From Lentisphaeria bacterium (GTDB lineage Bacteria; Verrucomicrobiota; Lentisphaeria; Victivallales; Victivallaceae), in assembly GCA_022009855.1 (NCBI GenBank), contig CP091727.1:806001-870000 (forward strand): 64,000 nucleotides of DNA, in the 5' to 3' direction. Positions 32,560 to 43,130 of this stretch are shown piece after piece. The notes below the pieces were generated by a model, which ran no database searches, had not been told where the DNA came from, and saw only the letters and a list, made by a program, of their open reading frames with translations. A program made the translations under genes and the position numbers. Position 1 is the stretch's first letter. The number at the start of each line of letters is the position of its first letter.

Positions 32560-35394
32560 TCACGAGTGCAGCGGAACCGCGGGGGTATGCACGATGTTCA
32601 GGGCAACCTCCATGTCGCTGGTGGTGTCATTGGCCTGAAACTCCACCTCGACCCCGTTCGGCACCCGTGCATGAATCGCCAGCGAACGACCGGATTTCTC
32701 CCAGCGCACTTCGATCCGCCCGTGCACGGTCGGACGGCTCCCCCGCCGCAAAATCGATCCCGGTCACCCGGGGCGAGATCAGGAAACGCCTGCCGCCCAC
32801 GCCGTCCGGAACAATTCCCAGCACCAGCCGGGGCAGATAGTAGAGCGGCGCGGCCGACCAGCCGTGGCAGTGACTCCGGGTCGGGAAATCCCCGACGTGG
32901 GAGAAGGCCCGCGCATAGGTCTCCCACACAGTGGAAGCCCCCGCCTGAAGCATCGACCGGTAGTCGCGGCGGATCGCATCGAGAATCTCCCCCGCGACGC
33001 CGAGCTTCTCAAGCGCTTCGTAATAGTAGAGCGAGGCGAAGGGAGAAGCGACCGGAATCAGTTCCGAACGGGGCGAAAGCACGTTGGCACGAACCTCCGC
33101 CTGATGCTCCGGCGCGGCCGCGTCGAAGATCTCCGCAAGCATGCTGGTATGGACACTGACATCTTCGGATGAACGCCCGTTTTCATCGATGGAATCCGGC
33201 CACGCGAGTTTGCGCGCATCCCACACCCGGTTGACCGAAGCGGCCAGCGCGGCGCGGAACTCCCGCCAGTGCGCGACGACTTCCGGCACCTCCTCCCGCG
33301 CCTCGCCGAGCCTGACCGCCGCGTCGAGCGCGCCGATGAGGAAGAGCGAGTTGTAGATCATGATCCGGAATTCGCACTTCGTCCGGCTCCAGTCGAAAAG
33401 ATTCCAGCCGGTGCAGGCGAAGAGTCCGGTGCCGGGATCGAGCATCGATTCCGCGCCGGAGAGGTTTTTCTCCAGCATCGGCCACACTTCGCGGACGAAT
33501 TCGAGATCGCCGGTCTCTTCATGGTAATCGAAAATGGAGAGAACCCACATGAAACTCCAGGCCGGAATGATGTTGTCCCAGCTCGACGGCACCTGACTGC
33601 CGACCAGCGGCAGCCGGTCGAGCGACTCTCCGCCCAGCCGGATGCAGCGCCGCACCAGGTCGTAGGCACCGAAACAGCTCATGGCGAACAGCGATTCGCT
33701 GCGGGCGTCCCCACCCAGAGCGTCTGCTCGTACAGCGGACAGTCGGTGAAGGTATCCTCCATGCACAGTTTGAGGGTCCGGCGCGAAATATCGTAGATCC
33801 TCTCCAGCGCCAGATCGCTGCACCGGAAGAAGCCCTCCTCCACCACCGGATAGGTCGACTCCACCAGCCGCAGCGACTGGAAGCGAACCGGAGCGGTCAT
33901 CCGTCGCAGCGTGATGAAGAGATACCGCCCGCCGCGCCGCTGAAAACTGGTGAAACGGTTCCATCCCTCGCGGCAGATGTAGCGCATCGAATGGCGATAG
34001 TGCAACCCGGTGTGCTGGATCCGTCCGGTTTCGGAGATGTACTCCGAAACCGAGAGGTCGATCACCGTTCCGGCGGCGGCGATCAGCGAGAAGTTCCAGA
34101 ACCCGATGTTCTCCTCGCCGAGATCGTAGCAGAGTTCGACATCCCGCCCATCGACCGGATGAATCACCGTCATGCGGTCATCGGGATAGATGAGGTTTTC
34201 CGGATGCTCGACATCACCGGGATGAACCGGCTCCGCACGGCGGCATTCGAAGGAGAAGTGGCAGGAGGTATCGACCATCTCCTCCTCCTTCAGCGGCCGG
34301 GCCGACGGGCAGAGTTTACGGAACTCCTCGAAGTTTCGGCAGCGGAGCACCTTCGCCCGCTCCTCCTCGTATGCTTTCCGGCGCTTCTGATAGTCGGGAC
34401 TGGCCCAGGGACAGGGCAGATCCGGCAGCAGCGCGGCCAGTTCGCGCAGCTCGGCGATGGTGCAGCCGGCAATGCGGCTGCGGTCGATCCCCGATTCAGG
34501 ATAGAATCCGATCGCCTGAAAGTTGCTGTGCCCGGAGAGGCTGTCCACACCGAATACGAGGAAATTCCGGCCGCGGCGCAATTCGATCCGCCCCTCCTTC
34601 GCTGTGATGCCGTTCACGGCGACGAGAATGTTGAGCGCGACGATCGAGATCTCCTGCTCCTCCGGCGAATCGATCTCGAACGCGACGAAATAAGGGAGAA
34701 TGGTGGGCGTCTGGACCGAAACGTCGCCGGGGAAGAGAATCCGCTGCGGCGCGATGCCGATCGTGACCAGCTCCGGCATCACCCGGTTCGCGCTTTCGAA
34801 CCGGCGCAGCAACGCCTCGCGGCGGGTCAGCGGCGGACAATCGCGCGGTGCAAGGTTCTTCCAGGGACCGGCCTCCGCGGCGCAGACAATCGACGCGCTC
34901 TTCCATTCGAGGTTCCGATGAATCGACGCGTCGAAGCATTCGAACGGCGGCTGCTGAATCGAGATCGGCGGCGTGTTTTCCACCCACTGCGGCAGCGGCG
35001 CGGCGAACCAGTTCGAATCGGTGACGATGGTCTCGGTGGAACCATCCGGCATGCTCATCTCCAGCTGGGCGAGAAAACCGGCCCGCTGCGGCAGCTGATG
35101 AAAGTTGCCGCAGCCGAAGTATCGGACCACCGCCTCGATCTGATTGGGCCCGTTCCGGAGCACTCCGGCGAGGTCGTGAAGATCGTACCGGGTGTGAGCG
35201 GGATAGCTGCGCCCCGGACCGTCGCCGAGCCACTGCCCGTTGACCTTGAGCCGGTAGCCGCTGTCGGCGCAGACCGCGAGATGCGCTTCCGCCGGAACAG
35301 CCTCCAGCCGGAAATCCCGCCGGAAAATCGAACAGAGATTGTAGCCGCGTCCGTCCCCGTCGTCGGACCAGATCCAGTTGGCGGAAATATTCAT
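32560..35394 (-). CDS. Alpha-L-rhamnosidase-like glycosidase, GH78 family (two frameshifts)
   Basis: About 944 residues, typical of GH78, no signal peptide. N-terminal beta-sandwich domains (FRRDFRLEAVPAEAHLAV, DSGYRLKVNGQWLGDGPGR), then an (alpha/alpha)6 barrel with TFTDCPLYEQTLWVGDAR, equivalent to the DCPxRE..WxGD catalytic motif, and STVWETYARAFSHVG with TRSHCHGWSAAPLYYL near the C-terminus. Frame is lost near 33708 (one G short) and 32745 (one T extra). The ATG at 35394 starts directly before the sandwich (NISANWIWSDDGDG). It lies 152 bp after the stop of the AraC-type regulator on the same strand. Removal of rhamnose from plant or host glycans is the likely role. Confidence 0.83.
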
Positions 35395-35546
35395 CGCAAA
35401 AACTCCCCGAAATGGTGTGGCAGATTCCTGTTGCATGATCTCTTGAAAATACACCGGGGAATCGTCGTTTTCAAGGGGCGCGGCAAAATCTTTCCCCGGA
35501 AATCCGCCGCCGTTTCAGAGCCGGAGAGAACCGGTTGCCCGGACCG

Positions 35547-36712
35547 TTATTCGAACTTCATGCTCCGGCCGTAGAAGCAGCCCGGCGGCGGATCCGGCGA
35601 TATTCTCCGGGAGCGACCAGATATCTTTGCTGAAACGCAGTGGAAAAGGACATTGCGGAACCATATCCGATTTTTTGGGCAATCGCCGAAAGCGGGAGAT
35701 CACTTTTATCCAGCAGGCAACAGGCCTGATTGAGCCGCACTCCGCGCAGAAATTCCGACGGGCTCTTCCGCAGATGACGCTGGAAAAGCCTCACCAGCAT
35801 GGAAGAGGAAATTCCCGCGGCAGCGGCAGCATCCTCAACACTGATGAAGTTCATGTAATTTCCGCACAGGAATTCAACCGCCATCGCCAGTTTTGGATTC
35901 GACACGGTAAACGCATCCGTACTGTGGCGGGAAACGATCGCCGAAGGGGTCACCCGGACCGGCAGCGACGGAACACTCTCGCCATTCATCATCCGTTCCA
36001 GCAGCTCCGCCGCTTTGCGCCCCATCTCAAACGGTTCCCCGCATATATGGGAGGTTGGAATGGACGCATTTTCAAGCAGGCAGGAGTTGTCGGAGTTGCA
36101 GAGCACCGCAAACTCCTCCGGCACCCGGATCCCCAGCCGGGATATGATCCGGTAGACCACCGCCAGATGCCTTCCGTTCGAGATGAAGAGCGCCACCGGC
36201 CGGGGCAGAGCCAGAAAAAATGAAGAAAGCCGCTCCACGATCCACCCGTAATCAGTCAGCTTTTCCGGACGCAGATTCTCCTGCCAGTAACAGATTTCCA
36301 GCGAAAGCCCGCGTCGTGCCAGCTCTTCTTTCAACGATACGACCGGGTCAATATCGGCAACCCGGTCAGCCTGGTTCCAGTTTCGGGCATCAATCGCGGC
36401 AAAGTTGCAGAACCCTTTATCCTGAAAATAATCGGCGACCATCACCGCCATCGTCCGGGTATCGCCGGCCACCGTCCGGACATTCCCGTGCGGCGGCAGA
36501 GTAAACGAAACCACCGGAATATGATCGATCTCCCGGATCTCCTTCAGCTCCTCCAGGGAAAATGAATCGGAGAGTACTCCATCGCCGAACCAGCCCGGCG
36601 GAAACCGCCCTTCATAACATTCGATCTGCCAGCCGTGACAATGGCCGAACCGGTAAATTTCCTGTAGAATCGATCCATTCGGCGACCGCATCGCACAAAG
36701 AACCTGTCGCAT
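35547..36712 (-). CDS. XylR-like regulator: LacI-type sensor plus AraC helix-turn-helix (one frameshift)
   Basis: About 388 residues. Residues ~1-270 are a periplasmic-binding-like sensor (VALFISNGRHLAVVYRII, EFAVLCNSDNSCLLENASIP). The last ~110 are a double AraC helix-turn-helix (ISVEDAAAAAGISSSMLVRL; LSAIAQKIGYGSAMSFSTAF), the XylR arrangement. AAAGGAA sets the start at 36712. Frame is lost near 35585: one more G turns the end into PPPGCFYGRSMKFE and moves the stop from 35558 to 35547. That tail is nearly identical to the end of the DeoR regulator at 40043. It is divergent from the glycosidase at 36838, its probable target. Confidence 0.87.
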
Positions 36713-36764
36713 GAAAATTCCTTTCAGGTTCATAAAAAATATATATTATTCCATTTTTAATATA

Positions 36765-36793
36765 TTTTCAATCGTCCTGAAATCAAGTATAAT
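36765..36793 (+). promoter_or_regulatory. Promoter of the glycosidase-pseudopilin pair
   Basis: TTTTCA (36765-36770), 17 bp, TATAAT (36788-36793) inside an AT-rich divergent region. The weak -35 with an exact -10 fits an activator-dependent promoter, in keeping with the divergent AraC-type gene. Confidence 0.5.
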
Positions 36794-36837
36794 AGAATAA
36801 GAAATCTTGAAACAGCCATTTCGGAAGAGGTTCCAAC

Positions 36838-39210
36838 ATGAAAAAAACATCGGGTATGCTGCTTATTCTCGCCTCCATCCTTCTGTACTCCTCCGAGCCA
36901 CTGAAGCTGGTACCGGCAGGAATGGAACAGCATTTCGTCACGCCGGGCAAGGCGGCGCTCTTCCAGTTTCACACCGACGCGGAAAATCCGCCGGGACGGC
37001 TCACCGGGCAGCTGTTCGATTTCACCGGGAAACGGTTCGCGGCGGCGGAATTCACTCTTCAGCCGAACCGGAAAAGCTATTCCGGCACAATTACATTCCC
37101 TGCTGGCTTTTTCGAACTCTCCTTTCCGGCGGCGGGCGGAGTCCGGTTCGGCATCCTCTCTCTGCCGGACAACTCCGGCAGCAGAGATCTTTTCTGGGGA
37201 ATCAATCTCAATGCGAAACCGGGCGTGGAATCGATGTTCCGGATTCTCCACCGGTTCGGTATTCAGTCGGTCCGCAGGTGGCACTCCTGGGAATATGAGG
37301 AAAGAAGTCCCGGCTGCTGGTCCGCGAACGAGGAGAAAGGTTACGATTTCGCCGGCCGGAACGGCATGTCCATCCTGATCTACAACAACCGGGTGCCGAT
37401 CTGGATGCGAGCCCCCTCGGAACGGAAAAGAATGGATGCGCTCCCGGCTTCCGTGCTTCAACTCTCCCCCTCCATCGAAACCATGCTGGCCCGCCGGCGG
37501 CAGGTCATGGGAGCATACCAGCTGCGCAACGAGCCGGATCTGAAATCGCGTTCCGGCGACCTGTATCAGCCCTATTTCGCCGCCAACTCCTACCTTGCAG
37601 GCAGGGAAAATCCCGATCTCCCGGTGGTCGGCCCCGGATTCGGTTCCTTTTTCGGAACAATTGATGCCCAGCGATGGCGGATCTATCTGGAAAACGGCCT
37701 GCTCGAGACCATCGACATCTTCGCGTTTCACAACTATACCGCACCGGAAACCCTGTGGCCGCACATCCGTCAGATCCGCGACATTTTCGCGGACTCCCCC
37801 AGGGCGGCACTTCCTCTCTGGATAACCGAATGCGGGAAACCGTGGAGCCGTGGATTTTACAATCTGAAAGACATCTATCGCGGTCCTTCCGCCCCCCGGG
37901 CAAAAGTTAAGGAAGATTTGCGCAGCGCCCATTGGATTGTGGCAAAAGCATGTCTGGCCAGAGCGGCGGGAATCGACCGGTTCTTCGTGTTCATTCTCAA
38001 CTTCCACCCGGAACGCACCGCCAATTTTGGTCTGCTCGACCGGAATAACACACCGCATCGCTCTCTGGGCGCATACTTTTATGCGGCGCAGCTCCTCGCC
38101 GGGAAAACCTATCTCGGCGATACGCGGAGCTGCCCCGACGGGGCGGAGCGGATCTTGGTATTCTCCGACGGCCGGCACCACACCGGCGTCATTCTCGGCC
38201 GCGACGAAACTCCCGTTCAACTTCCCGCGCCGGAGTTTCCGGTTCTGGATCAGTTCGCGATCGACGGAAGCCCCCTGTCGCCGGATAAAGCCGGCCGCAC
38301 CCTCCTCCGTGGAATCAACTATCTCACTCTGTCGGAACTTCCTCCGCTGAACCGGGAGACCGAAGGAGCGAAACTGCTCGCCATTGCCCGGAGCTACCGG
38401 CCGCTCCCCCGGAAGCAAAATCCCGTCATCTTCCAGTTTGATCCGGCCGGATTGCCGGCAAATCGGCTGGGGTATCAGGCCCGGCCGGAACGTCTGGTTT
38501 TCTCCGCCGTCAACCTGTCGGAGAAGGAACAGAAAATCTCCCCGCATCTTCAACTTCCGCCCGGCGGAAAAATTCTCTCGTCTCCGAAGGTACCGCAGAT
38601 TCTGGTTCCCCGCTCCGCAACGAGCCTGGAATACCAGCTCGATCTTGCCGGAGTGAAAAATCCCGGCAACTTCCGGATCCGCCTGGAAGATTCGTCGGGG
38701 ACGGGCAACTTCCTCGTTCTGCCCTTTTTCCTTCCTTTTGAAAACACTCTTGCGAAATCCTTCGAAACCGGCAATGTGAAACGCTGGCGTCCCCACTGCT
38801 CCGGCAGCATGACCATCTCCGACGATCCGACCGAGAAGGCGATCAGAATTCATGCGGATTTCACCGGCATAAATGAAAATCACTGGGCCGAACCGGTATA
38901 CCGGTTCTCTTCGCCCGGGGAAAATCTGACGGGGTCCCTCGGAGTCTCTTTCGAAATCAGGGCGAAACAGAGCAACGGGTCAAAGTATTTCACATATCAG
39001 GTTGTTGGATTTCACGATGAAAACAACCGGAATATCACCGTACACTTCACACCGGCACCGACGGAACAATGGCAGACCCGCACTGTTCTCTGGCCCTCTT
39101 TTCTCAAGCTGGAACAACTCAAAGAGTTCCGAATCGGGCTGGGACCGTCGGACAACAAACTCGATTACTGGATCCGCAATATCCGTTTTCTTTATCCGGA
39201 TAAACAATAG
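36838..39210 (+). CDS. Secreted clan GH-A glycoside hydrolase
   Basis: Intact, 790 residues. Signal peptide MKKTSGMLLILASILLYSS. A beta domain covers ~30-110, then a TIM barrel: GIQSVRRWHSWEYEE, VMGAYQLRNEPDLKSR with the acid/base Glu, IDIFAFHNYTAPETLW, and LPLWITECGKPWSRG with the nucleophile Glu. This matches GH39/GH5-like enzymes. Residues ~600-790 form a carbohydrate-binding-like sandwich (SLGVSFEIRAKQSNG). No frame break, which shows that the frame breaks elsewhere are not a constant feature of this gene class. Co-directional with a pseudopilin 15 bp downstream and divergent from an AraC-type regulator. Confidence 0.82.
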   Translation: MKKTSGMLLILASILLYSSEPLKLVPAGMEQHFVTPGKAALFQFHTDAENPPGRLTGQLFDFTGKRFAAAEFTLQPNRKSYSGTITFPAGFFELSFPAAGGVRFGILSLPDNSGSRDLFWGINLNAKPGVESMFRILHRFGIQSVRRWHSWEYEERSPGCWSANEEKGYDFAGRNGMSILIYNNRVPIWMRAPSERKRMDALPASVLQLSPSIETMLARRRQVMGAYQLRNEPDLKSRSGDLYQPYFAANSYLAGRENPDLPVVGPGFGSFFGTIDAQRWRIYLENGLLETIDIFAFHNYTAPETLWPHIRQIRDIFADSPRAALPLWITECGKPWSRGFYNLKDIYRGPSAPRAKVKEDLRSAHWIVAKACLARAAGIDRFFVFILNFHPERTANFGLLDRNNTPHRSLGAYFYAAQLLAGKTYLGDTRSCPDGAERILVFSDGRHHTGVILGRDETPVQLPAPEFPVLDQFAIDGSPLSPDKAGRTLLRGINYLTLSELPPLNRETEGAKLLAIARSYRPLPRKQNPVIFQFDPAGLPANRLGYQARPERLVFSAVNLSEKEQKISPHLQLPPGGKILSSPKVPQILVPRSATSLEYQLDLAGVKNPGNFRIRLEDSSGTGNFLVLPFFLPFENTLAKSFETGNVKRWRPHCSGSMTISDDPTEKAIRIHADFTGINENHWAEPVYRFSSPGENLTGSLGVSFEIRAKQSNGSKYFTYQVVGFHDENNRNITVHFTPAPTEQWQTRTVLWPSFLKLEQLKEFRIGLGPSDNKLDYWIRNIRFLYPDKQ

Positions 39211-39225
39211 ACAAGGAGAGTGACT

Positions 39226-39999
39226 ATGAAGCGGAAAAAAGATTTTCGGAGGATCTGCGCAATCGATGGCGCTGTATGCAGATTTACTCTTATTGAACTT
39301 CTCATCGTAATCGCGATCATCGCCATTCTGGCAGCGATGCTGCTGCCCGCACTCGGCAAGGCCAGAGCTGCCGGCATGCGTACCCGATGCGCGGGAAATT
39401 TCAAGCAGATCAACACCGCTGTCTCCCTTTACGCCGCGGACTTTCAGGATATGTGGCCGATTAACCTCACTCCAAGCTGGGCCTGGGTCCAGGCGATCTG
39501 TATCATCCCCGGAAAGGAGTCCAGCTATCCCCTCAGCCGCAACTATGTGACCCGTGAGGTGACGATCTGCCCGGCCCAGCGGGAAAAATTTGATTTCTCC
39601 AGGGAATTCAACAGCATCGGAGTGAATTCCCCCGCCATGCGAACCCAATGGTGGCTAGGTGAAAAACGAGAGAGTTTATTCGGCTCATTTTCCTCCCTCT
39701 TCTCCTCCCCGGCAGCAGGACAATACACGCTCCACCTGAACCGTCTTCGCAACCATTCGAAACTTCCGCTCTTTTCCGACACCTTTTCCATTCAGGCTGA
39801 TGTTCATTATGGCGAAAGCTATTACGGCTTTTCTCCGACGGAGAACGGAACAGGGGTTGCCAGCATCCATCACGGAGACAGCGGAATGCTCCTGTGGGGA
39901 GACGGGCACGTCACGTATCCGCATGAGGGAGATTTCCGCGTTCAGGATTTTGAGCTCATCATGATCAACGGTATCAAAAAAGATCTCCGGACACCGTAG
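39226..39999 (+). CDS. Type II secretion-like pseudopilin, H-X9-DG class
   Basis: Intact, 257 residues. A 20-residue leader precedes FTLIELLIVIAIIAILAAML. SIHHGDSGMLLWGDGHV near the C-terminus is the H-X9-DG motif. AAGGAGAG (39213-39220) sets the ATG at 39226. Here the gene order is glycosidase then pseudopilin, the reverse of the other three sets. Confidence 0.9.
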   Translation: MKRKKDFRRICAIDGAVCRFTLIELLIVIAIIAILAAMLLPALGKARAAGMRTRCAGNFKQINTAVSLYAADFQDMWPINLTPSWAWVQAICIIPGKESSYPLSRNYVTREVTICPAQREKFDFSREFNSIGVNSPAMRTQWWLGEKRESLFGSFSSLFSSPAAGQYTLHLNRLRNHSKLPLFSDTFSIQADVHYGESYYGFSPTENGTGVASIHHGDSGMLLWGDGHVTYPHEGDFRVQDFELIMINGIKKDLRTP

Positions 40000-40042
40000 A
40001 GCAGGGAAATGCCGGCAGAAGGAAGAAACCGCGAACCGGCGA

Positions 40043-40798
40043 CTATTCGAACTTCATGCTCCGGCCGTAGAAGTAACCCGGAGGCGGCGCGTCCGAGATC
40101 AGCCGGTCGATCCGCGACAGCGGCGCGATCGCGAAGATTCCCGACCGGTCGAACTTGTCGCTGCCGATCAGCAGGTAGTTTCGGGCCGAAATCTCCAGCA
40201 CCCGCCGGAGAAAGTTCGCATGGTATTCGTGGCGCGAGGAGATTCCCTCCGGCGTCATCCCCAGCGCCGAAAGAAACGCCTTGCCGATCGAGAGGTGTTC
40301 CAGCTCCCGCATCGTCGCCTGCCCGAGAAAGGCGTTGAGCTGCAGATCGTAGTTTCCACCCAGCGCGATCAGAAAGTAGTTCGACGGGAACAACGGAAAC
40401 TCCTGGATGATCAGCACCGAATTGGTCACGATCGTCAGATTGGCGAAGTTCGAATTCTGCAGCAGCTTCGCCAGGTAGTAGACCGTGGTCGAGGAGTCCA
40501 GAAAGATGATGTCGCCGTCGCGGATCTCCGAAATCGCCGCTTCAGCGATGATCTGTTTCACCTCGCGATTGTTCACCAGCCGGTCCCGGTAGTGCACCGA
40601 CAGCACCGGCGACGCAGCCGCGTCCACCGCCGCGACGCCACCATGCACCTTGCGCACCTGCCCCGCCTTGACCAGCGCCGCCACGTCGCGATGGATCGTC
40701 GCCGAAGAGACCTGAAACTTCTCCATCAGTTCCGGCAGGGAACAGTATTTACGCTCCTGCACATACTGGACGATCTCATACGAACGCAGGCTCTTCAT
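40043..40798 (-). CDS. DeoR-family transcriptional regulator
   Basis: Intact, 251 residues. DeoR helix-turn-helix at residues 5-55 (LPELMEKFQVSSATIHRD, wing VRKVHGGV). The effector domain has the DeoR/isomerase-like motif GDIIFLDSSTTVYYLAKLL and LIALGGNYD. It ends APPPGYFYGRSMKFE, a tail shared almost exactly with the unrelated AraC-type regulator at 35547. It starts 5 bp after rmlD and is likely the last gene of the rml operon, although DeoR proteins usually respond to phosphorylated sugars rather than control nucleotide-sugar synthesis. Confidence 0.9.
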   Translation of the reverse strand: MKSLRSYEIVQYVQERKYCSLPELMEKFQVSSATIHRDVAALVKAGQVRKVHGGVAAVDAAASPVLSVHYRDRLVNNREVKQIIAEAAISEIRDGDIIFLDSSTTVYYLAKLLQNSNFANLTIVTNSVLIIQEFPLFPSNYFLIALGGNYDLQLNAFLGQATMRELEHLSIGKAFLSALGMTPEGISSRHEYHANFLRRVLEISARNYLLIGSDKFDRSGIFAIAPLSRIDRLISDAPPPGYFYGRSMKFE

Positions 40799-40803
40799 CC
40801 GGT

Positions 40804-41658
40804 CTACGCCTCTCCAAACTCACAGGTGAGAAACTCCCGCAGGGCATCGTGCCAGTCCGGCATCGGCGGCAGTCCGGCCAGCCGAAGCATCCGTTTCTCC
40901 AGCCGGGAGTTGGCCGGACGCGGCGCCGGACGCGGGAACTCCTCCGTGCGGCACGGCACCACCTTCTGCGTCACCCGCCGCTGCGAGAAGATTTCACAGG
41001 CGAACTCATACCAGCTGGCCTCCCCCTCACAGGTGAGGTGGAACGTCCCGACCAGCCCGGGACGGCGGAGCAGCTCCCGCAGTCCGCGGGCGACCGCCGG
41101 CGCGCTGGTTGGATTGCCGATCTGATCGGCCACCACCTTGAGTTCGGGGCGGCTCCCGTCGGCCAGCTTGAGCATCGTGTGGACGAAACTCGGCCCTCCC
41201 GCTCCGTAAAGCCAGGAGATGCGCGCAATCACATGGTCCGGACAGTGGGCGCGGACCAGCTCCTCCCCGGCGAACTTGCTCTGCCCGTAGATGGTGGCGC
41301 CGCCGGTCGGCCGGTCGAATTCACTGTACGGACGGTCCGCATTGCCGTCGAACACGTAGTCGGTCGAAATCGCGATCAGCCGGACACGGTTCCGGTTGCA
41401 GGCCGCCGCCACCACTCCGGTGCCGAACGCGTTGAGCCGGAACGCCAGGTCACGCTCGCTCTCGCACCGGTCCACCGCGGTCATCGCGGCACAGTGAATG
41501 ACCGCATCCGGCCGCGCTTCCCGCAGCAAGGCGTCGAATCCGGCCGGATCGGTGATATCCGCCTCCGGCAGATCGGTTGGAATCACTTCGTATTCAGAAA
41601 GCTCCGCGGTCAGGGTGCGTCCGAGCATCCCGCGCCCCCCGGTGAGAAGTACTTTCAT
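40804..41658 (-). CDS. rmlD: dTDP-4-dehydrorhamnose reductase
   Basis: Intact, 284 residues. Last step of dTDP-L-rhamnose synthesis. NAD(P) motif GGRGMLGR at residues 7-14, AISTDYVFDG, the catalytic YxxxK in TIYGQSKFAGEE, and ISWLYGAGGPSFV. It lies in the order rmlB-rmlA-rmlC-rmlD on the minus strand. Confidence 0.96.
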   Translation of the reverse strand: MKVLLTGGRGMLGRTLTAELSEYEVIPTDLPEADITDPAGFDALLREARPDAVIHCAAMTAVDRCESERDLAFRLNAFGTGVVAAACNRNRVRLIAISTDYVFDGNADRPYSEFDRPTGGATIYGQSKFAGEELVRAHCPDHVIARISWLYGAGGPSFVHTMLKLADGSRPELKVVADQIGNPTSAPAVARGLRELLRRPGLVGTFHLTCEGEASWYEFACEIFSQRRVTQKVVPCRTEEFPRPAPRPANSRLEKRMLRLAGLPPMPDWHDALREFLTCEFGEA

Positions 41659-41681
41659 TGCAGTTCCCTTTCTCCAGGGGA

Positions 41682-42250
41682 TCACCCCTGCTTCTCCTCG
41701 TTGAAATCGAACAGTTCCGCCTCCGCCAGCCGGGGGTTGCGCGTATCTTTCGGCGACAGGATGAAGGAATCCACCTTGACCCGCCAGTCGATCCCGAGCT
41801 CGGGATCGTCGAAGGCAATCCCCGTTCGTGCGGCGGACTGTAGCGGTTGTCGCACTTGTAGGCGAAGATCACCTCGTCGGAGAGCACCACAAAGCCATGC
41901 GCAAATCCCCGCGGAACGAAGAGCTGGCGCTTATTCTCTCCGGAGAGCTCCACCGCCACATGCCGCCCGAAGGTAGGCGACCCCCGACGGATGTCCACCG
42001 CCACATCGAGCACCGCGCCGCAGATCACCCGCACCAGCTTCGCCTGCGTATAGGGCGGCGCCTGATAGTGAAGTCCGCGCAGCACGCCGAACCGGGACTT
42101 CGATTCGTTGTCCTGAATGAAACGGGCGTGAATGCCGGCTTCGGCCAGCGCCGCTTCATTCCAGGACTCAAAAAAATACCCGCGCGCATCCCCGAACACC
42201 TTCGGTTCCAGGATCATCACGCCGTCTATTTCCGTCGGAATCACTTTCAT
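41682..42250 (-). CDS. rmlC: dTDP-4-dehydrorhamnose 3,5-epimerase (one frameshift)
   Basis: About 189 residues. Cupin epimerase: GYFFESWNEAALAEAG, VLRGLHYQAPPYTQAKLVR with the catalytic His, and LFVPRGFAHGFVVLSD. Frame is lost near 41847: one more G gives HERGIAFDDPELGIDWRV and moves the end to FDFNEEKQG at 41682. The gap to rmlA is 9 bp and to rmlD 23 bp. Confidence 0.95.
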
Positions 42251-42259
42251 GCCGACCCC

Positions 42260-43130
42260 TCACTCCTCTTCGATCAGCCGGGCGAGGTACTGCCCGTACT
42301 CGGTTTTCATCATGTCCTGAATGCTCTCCCGGACCTCTTCACGGGTCATCCAGCCGTTGTTGTAGGCGATCTCCTGCAGACAGGCGACCTGAAGTCCCTG
42401 CCGCGATTCGATCGTGCGGATGAAGTTGGCGGCATCGAGCATGCTTTCGTGTGTGCCGGTATCCAGCCAGGCGTAGCCGCGGGCCAGCTTCTCCACATGC
42501 AGATCCCCCCCGCTTGAGATACTCGTTGTTCACCGAGGTGATCTCCAGCTCGCCCCGCGCGGAGGGCTTGATATGACGGGCGATCTCCACCACGTCGTTG
42601 TCGTAGAAATACAACCCGGTCACCGCGTAGTTGGAACGCGGATGCGCCGGTTTCTCCTCGATCGACACCGCTTTGCCCGCCGCATCGAACTCCACCACAC
42701 CGAACCGCTCCGGATCGCACACATAGTAGCCGAACACCGTGGCGCCGGACTTGCGCGCCACCGCCTTCTTCAAGAGAACGCTCAGGTTCGCGCCGTAAAA
42801 GATGTTGTCACCGAGCACCAGGGCAACCGGATCACGGCCGATGAAGTCCGCCCCGATCAGAAACGCCTGCGCCAGCCCGTCGGGCGACGGCTGCACCGCA
42901 TAGGAGAGCCGGACGCCGAACCGGGAACCATCTCCGAGCAACCGCCGGAAGTTCGGCTGATCCTCCGGCGTGGTGATGATCAGAATGTCGCGAATCTCCG
43001 CCAGCATCAACGTCGAAAGCGGATAGTAGATCATCGGCTTGTCATAGATGCCGAGCAGCTGCTTCGAAACTCCGCGGGTGATCGGATGGAGCCGACTCCC
43101 GGCTCCGCCGGCCAGAACAATGCCTTTCAT
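42260..43130 (-). CDS. rmlA: Glucose-1-phosphate thymidylyltransferase (one frameshift)
   Basis: 289 residues, the length of short RmlA proteins. First step of dTDP-rhamnose synthesis. Nucleotide loop GIVLAGGAGSRLHPITRG, metal site ALVLGDNIFYG, and sugar site FGVVEFDAAGKAVSIEEKP. Frame is lost at 42505-42511 in a run of seven C: six give YLKRGDLHVEKLARGYAW. The start overlaps the rmlB stop by 4 bp (ATGA). Confidence 0.95.
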
